DNA of 64,000 nucleotides from Frischella perrara (GTDB lineage Bacteria; Pseudomonadota; Gammaproteobacteria; Enterobacterales; Orbaceae): NCBI RefSeq assembly GCF_000807275.1, contig NZ_CP009056.1, positions 2,419,192 to 2,483,191 of the forward strand, read 5' to 3'. Shown piece by piece: positions 25,623 to 34,599 of this stretch (position 1 is its first letter; each line of letters starts with the position of its first letter). The notes under the pieces were generated by a model. It saw only the letters and a program-made list of their open reading frames with translations, ran no database searches and was not told where the DNA came from. The position numbers and the translations under genes were made by a program.

Positions 25623-26909
25623 TTAAATTTTATTAAGCTTAGCATAAAAGAAACCATCGCCCTCCTCTTCTGATGGAAGATATTGTATAACTGGTTCAAC
25701 TAATTTCGCATCATTTGTCTCTTTTAAGAAACGCTCAATTTGTAAAGAATTCTCTTCAGGCAAAATCGAACAAGTCGCATAAACCAATGTTCCCCCAACT
25801 TTAAGATAGGACCAAATATTTACCAATATTTGATATTGCAATTTAGCAAGTTCGCTAATATCACTATCACGACGTAACCATTTAATATCTGGATGACGAC
25901 GAATAACACCTGTTGCAGAACAAGGCGCATCTAATAATATACGATCAAATTTTTTCCCCTTAGCCCATTGCTCTGGTTTTACCCCATCGCCAACAATAAC
26001 GTCTGCATTTAACTTCAGACGACTAAGATTTTCATTTATTCGTTTTACGCGCTCAGAATCAATATCGACAGCTAACACATTCGCTTGTGGTGCCAATTCA
26101 AGAATATGAGTGGTTTTTCCGCCTGGTGCGGCACATAAATCTAAAATCGCTTCACCATTTTGTGGATCAAGCAAATATGCAGCATGCTGAGCAGATCTAT
26201 CTTGTACAGTCACGACACCTTCTGTGAACTTAGGTAACTTATTTATCGCTACAGGTACGTCTAACCGTAATGCTGTTGGTAATTTAACATCGATAGTCGA
26301 TGTAATACCATGCTGTAATAATAAAGTTTGATAGTCTTGGGCGGAATAATGCTGCTGATTGACTCTTAACCACATAGGTGGCTTTTGGTTATTATTATCA
26401 ATAATAGCTTGCCATTGATCTGGATAAGCATGCTTAATTCGTTTAATAAACCAACTGGGATGTAAAGTTGTATTACCTTTTGCCAAAAATTGTTGTTTTA
26501 GTGCATCCTGTTCGCGTAAGAAAGAACGCAAAACACCATTAACCAGTCCTTTTAAAGCGGTCTTTCTAAAAGATATGACGCCATTAACTGTATCACCGAC
26601 AGATGCATGTTCAGGCACTCGGGTATAAACAATTTGATAAATCCCAACCATCAACAAATAATGAATAATGCGATTCTTACCCGTTAGCGGTTTTACCATT
26701 AAAGATTGAATATAAAACTCAATTTCAGGAAGTACACGCATAATTCCAAAACAGATTTCTTGCACTAAAGCACGATCTTTATCATTGAGCTTATTAGTGC
26801 ACTGTACTAAAGCATTACTTAAAGAAACACCTTTATCCAATACATCGAAAACGACTTGACTACAAATTGCCCGTAAATTGTAAGATTTAGATTGTGATTT
26901 AAAAACCAT
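25623..26909 (-). CDS. rsmB: 16S rRNA (cytosine(967)-C5)-methyltransferase RsmB
   Basis: Methylates C967 of 16S rRNA. 428 residues. The N-terminal NusB-like domain spans about 1-140. The SAM-dependent catalytic domain carries the motif ILDLCAAPGGKTTHILE, the first catalytic cysteine in DAPCSATGVIRRHPDIKW, and the nucleophilic cysteine in TCSILPEEN. Length matches E. coli (429). No fmt or def gene lies adjacent, unlike E. coli. It faces the opposite way from tRNA-Phe. Confidence 0.96.
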   Translation of the reverse strand: MVFKSQSKSYNLRAICSQVVFDVLDKGVSLSNALVQCTNKLNDKDRALVQEICFGIMRVLPEIEFYIQSLMVKPLTGKNRIIHYLLMVGIYQIVYTRVPEHASVGDTVNGVISFRKTALKGLVNGVLRSFLREQDALKQQFLAKGNTTLHPSWFIKRIKHAYPDQWQAIIDNNNQKPPMWLRVNQQHYSAQDYQTLLLQHGITSTIDVKLPTALRLDVPVAINKLPKFTEGVVTVQDRSAQHAAYLLDPQNGEAILDLCAAPGGKTTHILELAPQANVLAVDIDSERVKRINENLSRLKLNADVIVGDGVKPEQWAKGKKFDRILLDAPCSATGVIRRHPDIKWLRRDSDISELAKLQYQILVNIWSYLKVGGTLVYATCSILPEENSLQIERFLKETNDAKLVEPVIQYLPSEEEGDGFFYAKLNKI

Positions 26910-27123
26910 TGCTAACAGCTACCATAATAAAAATTGCCATAAGCATAACTTAATCCACTTTGCTGTAAAGTCATTTTATTGTTAAAACAATTTTAAAGAA
27001 GCTTAAATCAAGCCCGATTGATAAATCTATACAATATTTAATCTATTTGAAATCAAAAAATAATCATATTGCTATTTTTCAATCAATCGAATCATTTTTT
27101 TATAAATTAATGCAAAAAGGGGA

Positions 27124-27152
27124 TTGACGAAACAAAGCTTATCATGTTTAAT
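27124..27152 (+). promoter_or_regulatory. Promoter of tRNA-Phe
   Basis: TTGACG (27124-27129), a 17-base spacer and TTTAAT (27147-27152), ending 14 bases before the tRNA. Five of six bases match consensus in each element. Confidence 0.65.
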
Positions 27153-27166
27153 ATGCATCCATTGTT

Positions 27167-27242
27167 GCCCGGATAGCTCAGTCGGTAGAGCAGGGGATTG
27201 AAAATCCCCGTGTCCGTGGTTCGATTCCGCGTCCGGGCACCA
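27167..27242 (+). tRNA. pheV: tRNA-Phe (GAA); island attachment target
   Basis: A 76-base tRNA with encoded CCA, beginning GCCCGGATAGCTCAGT, anticodon loop with GAA (GATTGAAAATC), T-arm GGTTCGATTCC. It differs from the E. coli gene in a few bases of the T-stem only. Its 3' flank is repeated in decayed form at three places up to 44690, marking it as the integration site of the downstream island. The minus-strand frame across it is an artefact. Confidence 0.97.
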
Positions 27243-27395
27243 ATTCCAAAAAAGACACCAGCTTAAAGCTGGTTTTTTTATGTCTAAAGCCTTTTCAAAG
27301 CCACCTTTCAATGAGTTCTCTTTGTCAATCGTAATCAACTAAAATTACTCTACACCAAGTGCGAAATCATATATAAAACGGTATACAAACAGTTT
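27236..27395 (+). repeat. Scar A: tRNA-Phe 3' end plus integrase-type leader sequence
   Basis: First of four related sequences. From the tRNA 3' end it contains the terminator, TTTTTTTATGTCTAAAGCC, a Phe/Lys-like stretch, GTGCGAAATC and GGTATACAAAC. Copies B and C share the order TTTTTATG, CTAAA, AAGTGCAAAA or AAGTGAAAAA, and a GGATACA-type motif. P4-like integrase genes are commonly preceded by such tandem GTATACA-type sequences just after a tRNA, but no integrase frame remains here. Confidence 0.6.
27257..27279 (+). terminator. Intrinsic terminator of tRNA-Phe
   Basis: ACCAGC (27257-27262) pairs with GCTGGT (27268-27273), followed by seven T counting the stem end. It lies 14 bases after the tRNA. 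Confidence 0.82.
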
Positions 27396-27984
27396 TATAT
27401 TAGTGTATATTCTAAAAATATTGTTAATCTCTTTATTTTGAATACTTAAAAGAACTTGCTTTTACCTAATTTATTCGGAGCTGGTTTTATAATATTCACT
27501 AATTAATACTCCCAATAAATAATGTTGGCTATATTGGTATATGATATAATAATTGGTTAAGTTATTATTTTATTTTTATATCAAATGATGAATTACTTAA
27601 CTAAAATTGATAATAACGAGGCGTTGACCAAAAAATTGAGTAGTGAAAGCGTTTTAGGTAAAAGCAATTGTTAATGATTTAAATACAATGAATTGAATTG
27701 TCGATAAGCTGTTAAAACCCCCAGTGCATATAAAGAGTATTGATAGATTTTTAGTAGCTTCATCAGTATGATTATTATAGCAAGTTAACTTAACAGTGCT
27801 ATAGTTTAAAGTAATCTAATATTCACACTATTTTGATTAAACAGCTAGTCATCACTTATCTTGTTAATGTGTTTATCTTGAGTGAAATTTGGACTTGACA
27901 GCATAAGAGGTATAATGCATTAAACTATTTAAATATTTTCTAATAATAGTTTTAGATGTGAGATGATTCATAAGAGAAAAATAA
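27396..27984. other. Non-coding stretch before hsdR
   Basis: About 590 AT-rich bases without a credible frame. It holds the hsdR promoter: TATAAT at 27911-27916, with TTTGGA 17 bases before it; a TTGACA at 27895-27900 is too close to serve that -10. No integrase remains are recognisable. Confidence 0.5.
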
Positions 27985-30792
27985 ATGGTCAATCAAAATC
28001 CAGAACAAAAATCCCGAGATCAAATAGACGCATTGCTCGCGCAAGCGGGGTGGATCGTACAAGACAAGAAAAAAATCAATTTTTCCGTATCTAGAGGGGT
28101 TGCCGTTCGCGAGTATCAGACTGACGTAGGCCCTGCTGATTATGTGCTATTTGTCGATAAACAAGCAGTCGGTGTGATTGAGGCTAAACCCGAAGTCTGG
28201 GGCGAGAAGATTACTACGGTTGAAGAGCAATCTCAAGGGTATGCTAGCGCCACATTGAAATGGGTCAAAAATAGTCAACCGTTGCGTTTTGTCTATGAAA
28301 GTACTGGCATCATAACTCGCTTTACAGATGGATTAGACCCGCATCCACGCTCTCGTGAAGTGTTTAACTTCCACCGTCCGGAAACCCTCGCCAAGTGGAG
28401 CAAAGATTCTAAAAGCCTGCGAGGCCGTCTGCAAGATTTCCCTGTTCTGCTAAAAAACGGTCTACGTGATTGCCAAATTACAGCCATCACCAATCTTGAA
28501 GAATCTTTCAAACAAGACAAGCCCCGTGCACTGATACAGATGGCTACTGGCTCTGGGAAAACTTTTACCGCAATTACTGCTAGTTATCGCCTGTTACGCG
28601 AGCCCGTAAGCGCAAACCGAATTCTGTTTCTGGTGGATACGAAAAACCTTGGAGAACAAGCTGAACAAGAGTTTATGAGCTTTGTGCCGAACGACGATAA
28701 CCGAAAATTTACCGAACTTTACACAGTTCAGAGATTAAAAAACCAAAATATTGCCAAAGATGCTCAAGTTTGTATCAGTACCATCCAACGTATATACTCA
28801 ATTTTAAAAGATGAGGTTCTGGACGAATCACTCGAGGAACAAAACCCAGCGGAACAATTAACTAAACCAAAAGAACCACTGCCAGTTGTTTACAACGAAA
28901 AGATCCCACCTGAGTTTTTTGATGTGATCATTGTTGATGAGTGTCACCGTTCCATTTACAACCTATGGCGGCAAGTACTGGAGTATTTTGATGCCTATCT
29001 GGTCGGACTCACCGCCACTCCAGACAACCGTACTTACGGTTTTTTCCGTAAGAATGTTGTCAGCGAGTATAACCACGAAAAAGCTGTGGCCGATGGCGTT
29101 AACGTTGGCAACGAAATTTTTATTATTGAAACCGAAAAGACCAAACAAGGCGGAAAGATCAAAGCGAAGCAACAGGTAGAGCGCCGCGAGCGTACTACTC
29201 GGCGCAAGCGTTGGGAGCAACAGGATCAGGATCAAACCTACACAGCCAAGCAACTTGACCGTGACATCGTTAATCCAGATCAAATTCGTACAGTTATTCG
29301 TACGTTCAAAGATTCGCTGCCAAGCATCTTTCCTGGCCGTCAAGAAGTGCCCAAAACGCTGATTTTTGCCAAAACCGATAGCCATGCTGATGACATAATC
29401 CAAATCGTGCGTGAAGAGTTTGGTGAAAGTAACCAGTTCTGCAAAAAAGTCACTTACCGTGTCGCCAATGACAAAACCGATGCCAAAGGTAATGTGGTTG
29501 AAAAAGGTGAAGATCCTAAATCCGTACTCGCCCAATTTCGCAATGACTATTACCCTCGTATTGCTGTCACCGTTGATATGATTGCCACGGGCACTGACGT
29601 AAAACCGCTTGAATGTCTACTGTTTATGCGTGACGTTAAAAGCAAAAACTACTTTGAACAAATGAAGGGGCGCGGTACCCGTACACTGGATAAAGATAGC
29701 CTACAAAAGGTCACACCATCTGCACAGAGTGCCAAAACACACTATGTGATTGTTGATGCAATTGGTGTCACCAAGTCAGTTAAAACGGCAAGCCAACCTC
29801 TTATCACCAAGCCTAGTGTATCATTTAAAGATTTGGCGATGGGTGTTATGATGGGGGCGAGTGATAGTGATACTGTTTCATCACTAGCTGGACGCCTAGC
29901 TCGATTAGATAAACAACTTGATGACAAAGAGCGTGCCCGCATTGCTGAAAAAGCAGGTGGTACAACACTCCTTACGATTGTGAGTGAACTTTTCAATGCT
30001 ATTGATGGTGACCGTATAGAGCAAAAAGCCTTGGAAATTGTCGGTCAACCCGTCGGTACCGATCCTGGTGATGATGCCCGCAACCAAGCTCAACAACAGC
30101 TGGTGAGTGAGGTGGCAAACCTATTTAACGGCGACTTAATAGAGCTAATTGATTCTATCCGTCGTGACAAAGAACAAATCATCGTTCACGATGATCTGGA
30201 TACGGTACTTAAAGCTGAATGGGAGGGAGAAACCACCGAAAACGCTAAGGTACTTATACAGGAGTTTGCCGACTATCTGCAAGAGCAAGCCGATAAGATT
30301 GATGCTCTCACCATTTACTTTTATACTCCTGCTCGCAGGTCTGAAGTCACCTACCCACACATCAAAGCGCTGTTGGAAAAACTCAAGCAAGATCGTCCTA
30401 AGCTGGCACCATTACGTATCTGGCAGGCTTATACCCATTTGGATAACTACCAAGGTGACAACCCGCTAACAGAACTTACTGCTCTAGTGGCTTTGGTTCG
30501 CCGAGTATGTGGAATTGATAGTAAAATCAAACCTTTTACTAATACTGTAAGAAAGAATTTTCAGGATTGGATTATGAAGTACCATTCAAGTAACTCAGAA
30601 AAATTTAATGAACAGCAAATGCAATGGCTACAAGCCATTCGCGACCATATCGCCAGCTCCTTTCACTTTGAGCGCGATGATTTAGATATGACACCCTTTG
30701 ATGCCAAAGGTGGTTTGATGGGCATGTATCAGCAATTTGGAGACAAGATGGACTGGGTGATTGAGGAGTTGAATCGGGAGTTGGTGGCGTGA
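27985..30792 (+). CDS. hsdR: Type I restriction enzyme, R (motor/nuclease) subunit
   Basis: Translocates DNA with ATP and cuts it when the HsdS-recognised site is unmethylated. 935 residues. N-terminal PD-(D/E)XK nuclease: D52 in GPADYV and E66-A-K68. SF2 helicase motor: Walker A ATGSGKT at 187-193, DECH box at 318-321, SAT-like motif GLTATPDNR, and motif VI region MKGRGTRTLD. A C-terminal helical region probably docks to HsdM. It is shorter than EcoKI HsdR and more like the EcoAI/EcoEI class. It is the first gene of an R-S-M operon; its stop overlaps the hsdS start. Base composition is visibly richer in G+C than its neighbours, which suggests transfer. Confidence 0.96.
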   Translation: MVNQNPEQKSRDQIDALLAQAGWIVQDKKKINFSVSRGVAVREYQTDVGPADYVLFVDKQAVGVIEAKPEVWGEKITTVEEQSQGYASATLKWVKNSQPLRFVYESTGIITRFTDGLDPHPRSREVFNFHRPETLAKWSKDSKSLRGRLQDFPVLLKNGLRDCQITAITNLEESFKQDKPRALIQMATGSGKTFTAITASYRLLREPVSANRILFLVDTKNLGEQAEQEFMSFVPNDDNRKFTELYTVQRLKNQNIAKDAQVCISTIQRIYSILKDEVLDESLEEQNPAEQLTKPKEPLPVVYNEKIPPEFFDVIIVDECHRSIYNLWRQVLEYFDAYLVGLTATPDNRTYGFFRKNVVSEYNHEKAVADGVNVGNEIFIIETEKTKQGGKIKAKQQVERRERTTRRKRWEQQDQDQTYTAKQLDRDIVNPDQIRTVIRTFKDSLPSIFPGRQEVPKTLIFAKTDSHADDIIQIVREEFGESNQFCKKVTYRVANDKTDAKGNVVEKGEDPKSVLAQFRNDYYPRIAVTVDMIATGTDVKPLECLLFMRDVKSKNYFEQMKGRGTRTLDKDSLQKVTPSAQSAKTHYVIVDAIGVTKSVKTASQPLITKPSVSFKDLAMGVMMGASDSDTVSSLAGRLARLDKQLDDKERARIAEKAGGTTLLTIVSELFNAIDGDRIEQKALEIVGQPVGTDPGDDARNQAQQQLVSEVANLFNGDLIELIDSIRRDKEQIIVHDDLDTVLKAEWEGETTENAKVLIQEFADYLQEQADKIDALTIYFYTPARRSEVTYPHIKALLEKLKQDRPKLAPLRIWQAYTHLDNYQGDNPLTELTALVALVRRVCGIDSKIKPFTNTVRKNFQDWIMKYHSSNSEKFNEQQMQWLQAIRDHIASSFHFERDDLDMTPFDAKGGLMGMYQQFGDKMDWVIEELNRELVA

Positions 30793-32342
30793 TGAGCGAC
30801 ATAGAAAAAAAAGATGATAACTGGATACCTCAATCCTACCCAATTCCTACTCATTGGATTTACACCGAACTAGAAACAGTATTCGAGAATTTGCCCCTCA
30901 CTGGTAAAAAGTTGGCACAAAAATATTATGATACTGCGGGCAAAATTCCAGTCATTGACCAAGGGGTATCAGAGATAGGCGGGTACTCAAATTACCAGGA
31001 GAAAGTGGTTACAGCTGAACGTCCAGTGATTATATTTGGCGATCACACAAAATGTCTAAAATACATAACCTACCCATTTATTCCTGGTGCGGATGGAATA
31101 AAGGTTCTGTTACCTAACTTAGGAGTTGACCCTAAGTTTGCTTTCTATGCGTGTACATCCCTGCGGTTACCAGACAGAGGATATTCTCGTCACTTTTCTT
31201 TTCTCAAAAAGTGTGACTTTCCGTTGCCACCACTCAACGAACAAAAACGTATTGTCGCAAAAATCGAAGAACTGTTCTCTGAACTGGATAACGGCATTGC
31301 CTCGCTGAAAACCGCCCGCGAACAACTTAAAGTCTACCGCCAAGCCGTGCTTAAACACGCCTTTGAAGGTAAGCTCACTGCGAAGTGGCGTGAGAAGAAT
31401 GCCGATAAGCTAGAATCCCCAGAACAACTTCTCGCCCGTATCCAACAGGAACGTGAAGCCCGCTATCAAGAACAGCTGGAAGATTGGAAAGCTGCAGTAA
31501 AAGAGTGGGAAGCTAATGGTAAAGAGGGGAAAAAACCGAGTAAACTTAAGAAATTGATTCAACTTACTCTGCAGTCTGAAACATCAAATCTAAAGCTTGC
31601 TTTTCTACCAGCTGGCTGGTCTCACATCAAACTGGGAAACTTAATTGACGAACCAGTTTACGGTACATCAGCTAAATGTGATTATGAAACTGGCGAGCAA
31701 AGTGTACTTCGTATTCCTAATATTTCAGCGGGAATAATAGATGACACTGATTTGAAGTTTGCTAACTTTGAAGAAGGTGAGGTCGACCATCTTCGCTTAA
31801 TGATTGGTGACATATTAACTATACGTTCCAATGGGAGCATATCACTAGTTGGCAGTTGTGGGCTTGTCAAAGAAAAGGATACAAAACACATATTTGCAGG
31901 CTACTTAATCAGATTGAGACCCAATAAAAAAATGATAAAATCAGAATATTTATTGGCAGCCATGAGTAGTCATCTTATTCGCCAACAAATAGAGTCAGCT
32001 GCAAAATCAACAAGTGGTGTCAATAATATCAATAGTAGTGAATTGCAAAATCTAATTATTCCTCTGACTTCAATACAAGAACAAGAAGTTCTGATATCAT
32101 TGTTGGATTCTATACTTCCGATGATTAAATCAACTGAAATTGAAATCGATAAGCAGCTAGCAAAAGCCGAAACTCTACGCCAATCGATTCTGAAAAAAGC
32201 TTTCTCTGGTCAATTGGTACCACAAGACCCAAGTGATGAACCAGCTAGTGAACTGCTGGCTCGTATTCAGGCGGAAAAAGGGTTCGTCAATACTCAGAAA
32301 ACCAAAAAGACAAACAAGAAACAATCAGTGTCTGGTCATTAG
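30792..32342 (+). CDS. hsdS: Type I restriction-modification specificity subunit
   Basis: Recognises the two halves of the DNA target for HsdM and HsdR. 516 residues. Two target-recognition domains (about 15-140 and 275-425) are each followed by a conserved helical segment: LPPLNEQKRIVAKIEELF with a long coiled coil, and SIQEQEVLISLLDSI ending AFSGQLVPQDPSDEPASELL. The two TRDs differ, so the target should be an asymmetric bipartite site. The ATG overlaps the hsdR stop (TGATG), arguing for this start over the GTG three bases upstream, and for translational coupling. Intact, with no phase-variation repeats. Confidence 0.94.
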   Translation: MSDIEKKDDNWIPQSYPIPTHWIYTELETVFENLPLTGKKLAQKYYDTAGKIPVIDQGVSEIGGYSNYQEKVVTAERPVIIFGDHTKCLKYITYPFIPGADGIKVLLPNLGVDPKFAFYACTSLRLPDRGYSRHFSFLKKCDFPLPPLNEQKRIVAKIEELFSELDNGIASLKTAREQLKVYRQAVLKHAFEGKLTAKWREKNADKLESPEQLLARIQQEREARYQEQLEDWKAAVKEWEANGKEGKKPSKLKKLIQLTLQSETSNLKLAFLPAGWSHIKLGNLIDEPVYGTSAKCDYETGEQSVLRIPNISAGIIDDTDLKFANFEEGEVDHLRLMIGDILTIRSNGSISLVGSCGLVKEKDTKHIFAGYLIRLRPNKKMIKSEYLLAAMSSHLIRQQIESAAKSTSGVNNINSSELQNLIIPLTSIQEQEVLISLLDSILPMIKSTEIEIDKQLAKAETLRQSILKKAFSGQLVPQDPSDEPASELLARIQAEKGFVNTQKTKKTNKKQSVSGH

Positions 32343-32423
32343 ATAACTGTCAACAAATCAACTTTATATGAAAGCCACATTGATGTGCTTTTTACTTATT
32401 TATCGAGTTAGGACAATGTAATA

Positions 32424-33911
32424 ATGAATACATCAACAATCATCTCCAAAGTCTGGAGCTTTTGTACTACCCTACGTGACGACGGTGTCGGTTATGGCGA
32501 CTATCTTGAACAGCTAACCTATCTGATCTTTCTTAAGATGGCCGATGAATACGCCAAACCACCTTACTCTCGTGATGTAGGTATTCCGGCAAAATATAAT
32601 TGGCAGGCGCTTACTAGTAAGAAAGGTGCAGAGCTTGAAGTGCTTTACGTGGAATTGTTACTTGAATTAGGTAAGCAGAAAGGTATGCTTGGTCAAATTT
32701 TTACTAAAGCACAAAATAAGATTCAAGATCCAGCTAAGTTGTACCGCCTGATTGATATGATTGATAGTACTCAATGGATCATGATGGGAGCAGATGTTAA
32801 GGGCGACATCTATGAAGGGTTGCTGGAAAAGAACGCTGAAGATACTAAGTCTGGTGCGGGTCAGTATTTCACGCCAAGGCCTTTAATCCGCGCTATGGTG
32901 GAATGCATTCGACCAGAACCCGGAAAAACTATCGCTGACCCCGCATGTGGTACGGGTGGATTTTTTCTGGCAGCCTATGACTTTCTAACAAATCCAGAAA
33001 ATACCGCTCTTGACAAAGAGCAAAAGCAATTTCTGAAACACAGTACTTTCTATGGTAACGAAATCGTCGCCAATACTCGTCGCCTGTGTCTAATGAATAT
33101 GTTTCTACATAATATCGGTGAAATTGATGGTGATAGTCTAGTATCTCCTAATGACGCGCTTATTGCGACAAGTCCTATTAGTGTAGACTATGTACTTGCC
33201 AACCCACCCTTTGGTAAAAAAAGCTCAATGAGCTTTACCAATGAAGAAGGTGAACAAGAAAACGATGAACTGACCTATAACCGACAAGACTTTTGGGCGA
33301 CTACCTCTAACAAACAACTCAACTTTGTTCAACACATTCGCAGTATGTTGAAAACCACCGGCAAGGCCGCAGTAGTTGTACCAGATAACGTACTGTTTGA
33401 AGGTGGTGCAGGAGAAACCATTCGCAAGAAACTACTAGAAAATACGACCCTACATACCATTCTACGTCTACCTACTGGTATATTTTATGCACAAGGGGTT
33501 AAGGCCAACGTATTGTTTTTTGATAACCAGCCTGCCAGTCCAAAGTCTTGGACAAAAGAGGTGTGGTTTTATGATTACCGAACCAATATTCATCACACCC
33601 TGAAGAAAAAGCCAATGCGTTTTGACGATCTGGCCGACTTTATCGAATGTTACAATCCGAAAAATCCTGCTAAACGCAAAGAGACCTGGCATCCCGAAAA
33701 TAATCCCGAAGGTCGCTGGCGTAAATACACTATTGAAGAGTTACTGACACGGGACAAAACCAGCTTGGATGTTTTCTGGTTAAAAGATAGAAGTTTAACC
33801 GATCTTGATAACCTACCAGAACCAGATGAACTCGTAGAAGAAATTATTGAAAATCTAGAAGCTGGATTAAATAGTTTCAGAAATGTTCTCAATCAACTAA
33901 CTACTAAATAG
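32424..33911 (+). CDS. hsdM: Type I restriction-modification N6-adenine methyltransferase
   Basis: Methylates adenine in the site chosen by HsdS; two copies bind one HsdS. 495 residues. A helical N-terminal domain is followed by the SAM motif DPACGTGGF at 172-180 and the catalytic NPPF at 260-263. QYFTPR just before the fold is typical of HsdM. It lies 81 bases after hsdS with its own weak AGGA-type site. The R-S-M order is less common than R-M-S or M-S-R. Any transcription end is likely near the inverted repeat at 33928-33969. Confidence 0.95.
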   Translation: MNTSTIISKVWSFCTTLRDDGVGYGDYLEQLTYLIFLKMADEYAKPPYSRDVGIPAKYNWQALTSKKGAELEVLYVELLLELGKQKGMLGQIFTKAQNKIQDPAKLYRLIDMIDSTQWIMMGADVKGDIYEGLLEKNAEDTKSGAGQYFTPRPLIRAMVECIRPEPGKTIADPACGTGGFFLAAYDFLTNPENTALDKEQKQFLKHSTFYGNEIVANTRRLCLMNMFLHNIGEIDGDSLVSPNDALIATSPISVDYVLANPPFGKKSSMSFTNEEGEQENDELTYNRQDFWATTSNKQLNFVQHIRSMLKTTGKAAVVVPDNVLFEGGAGETIRKKLLENTTLHTILRLPTGIFYAQGVKANVLFFDNQPASPKSWTKEVWFYDYRTNIHHTLKKKPMRFDDLADFIECYNPKNPAKRKETWHPENNPEGRWRKYTIEELLTRDKTSLDVFWLKDRSLTDLDNLPEPDELVEEIIENLEAGLNSFRNVLNQLTTK

Positions 33912-33927
33912 ATTTATTAAAAAAATA

Positions 33928-33969
33928 CTGTCAAATTAACTTTTCAACCTGAAACTAAATTTGACAGTC
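33928..33969 (+). terminator. Inverted repeat after hsdM
   Basis: ACTGTCAAATT (33928-33938) pairs perfectly with AATTTGACAGT (33959-33969) across a 20-base loop. There is no T-run after it, so it may be a weak terminator or another kind of palindromic site. Confidence 0.35.
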
Positions 33970-34199
33970 ACTCCCCTATTTTGAATTTTGGACGCAACTT
34001 AGATGATCACATTCTATTCTTTAAATTGTCATTTAACGGAGTGTTCGAAAAGTTTTAGCTGTGCATTTAAGATACAACATGATAAAACTGATTAAAGTTC
34101 GAACAATTTAATTTAAGGATACAAAAGCGAATATATTTCGGCAATTTAAAACTCATAAACCGAAAATTAATAAGATTTGGTTTGATTAAATTCAACCCC

Positions 34200-34360
34200 A
34201 TATCCAACCACCAAACTCCAAAACTTAACCCTAGCAGTTTTTTTATGTCTAAAGCCTTTTCCAAACTACCTTTCAAAGGATTTCCTTTGTCAACTGAGAT
34301 TACCCCATATAAAGTGCAAAATCGGATACAAACCCGGTTACATTCAGTTCAATAATGACG
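34200..34360 (+). repeat. Scar B: second copy of the tRNA-Phe flank sequence
   Basis: From about 34200 it reads ACCACCAAACTCC, then CAGTTTTTTTATGTCTAAAG, ACCTTTCAAAGG, AAAGTGCAAAATCGGATAC and AAACCCGGTTACA. This closely parallels scar A over roughly 110 bases, in the same orientation. It separates the hsd locus from toxin copy 1. The rest of 33970-34599 has no credible gene. Confidence 0.62.
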
Positions 34361-34519
34361 TGTATTCATAAAATGACTTTAACGCTTTCCATAATTTTGA
34401 ATAAACAGTTAATAGTATCTATATATTCACTTTTAACATTATTAAACATATTTTATTAAAATAATAATTTCGTATTAACGCTCAAAAGTATATAAAAATA
34501 GATAGTTTATTTTAAGAAT

Positions 34520-34599
34520 TTTTATCTCTTTTTTTTATCCAATTTTATTATGTTATAGTTTACATTTTTTATAAAAAATAAAAAATTGTAAGTAATAAA
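34520..34599 (+). promoter_or_regulatory. Conserved 80-base leader of toxin copy 1
   Basis: Nearly identical to 40241-40319 before toxin copy 2. It contains GTTATAGTTTACATTTTTTA and probably the promoter. The Shine-Dalgarno here reads AAGTAA (34589-34595) where copy 2 has AAGGAA, so translation initiation is probably weakened in this copy. Confidence 0.55.

Noticed and set aside
27072..27338. Minus-strand 88-residue frame across tRNA-Phe
   Set aside because: A known type of artefact: it reads through the tRNA and its terminator. Its similarity to the frame at 34067-34276 reflects the shared scar sequence, not a protein family.
27895..27916. TTGACA-N10-TATAAT as the hsdR promoter
   Set aside because: A 10-base spacer is too short for sigma-70; only the TATAAT is retained as a possible -10.
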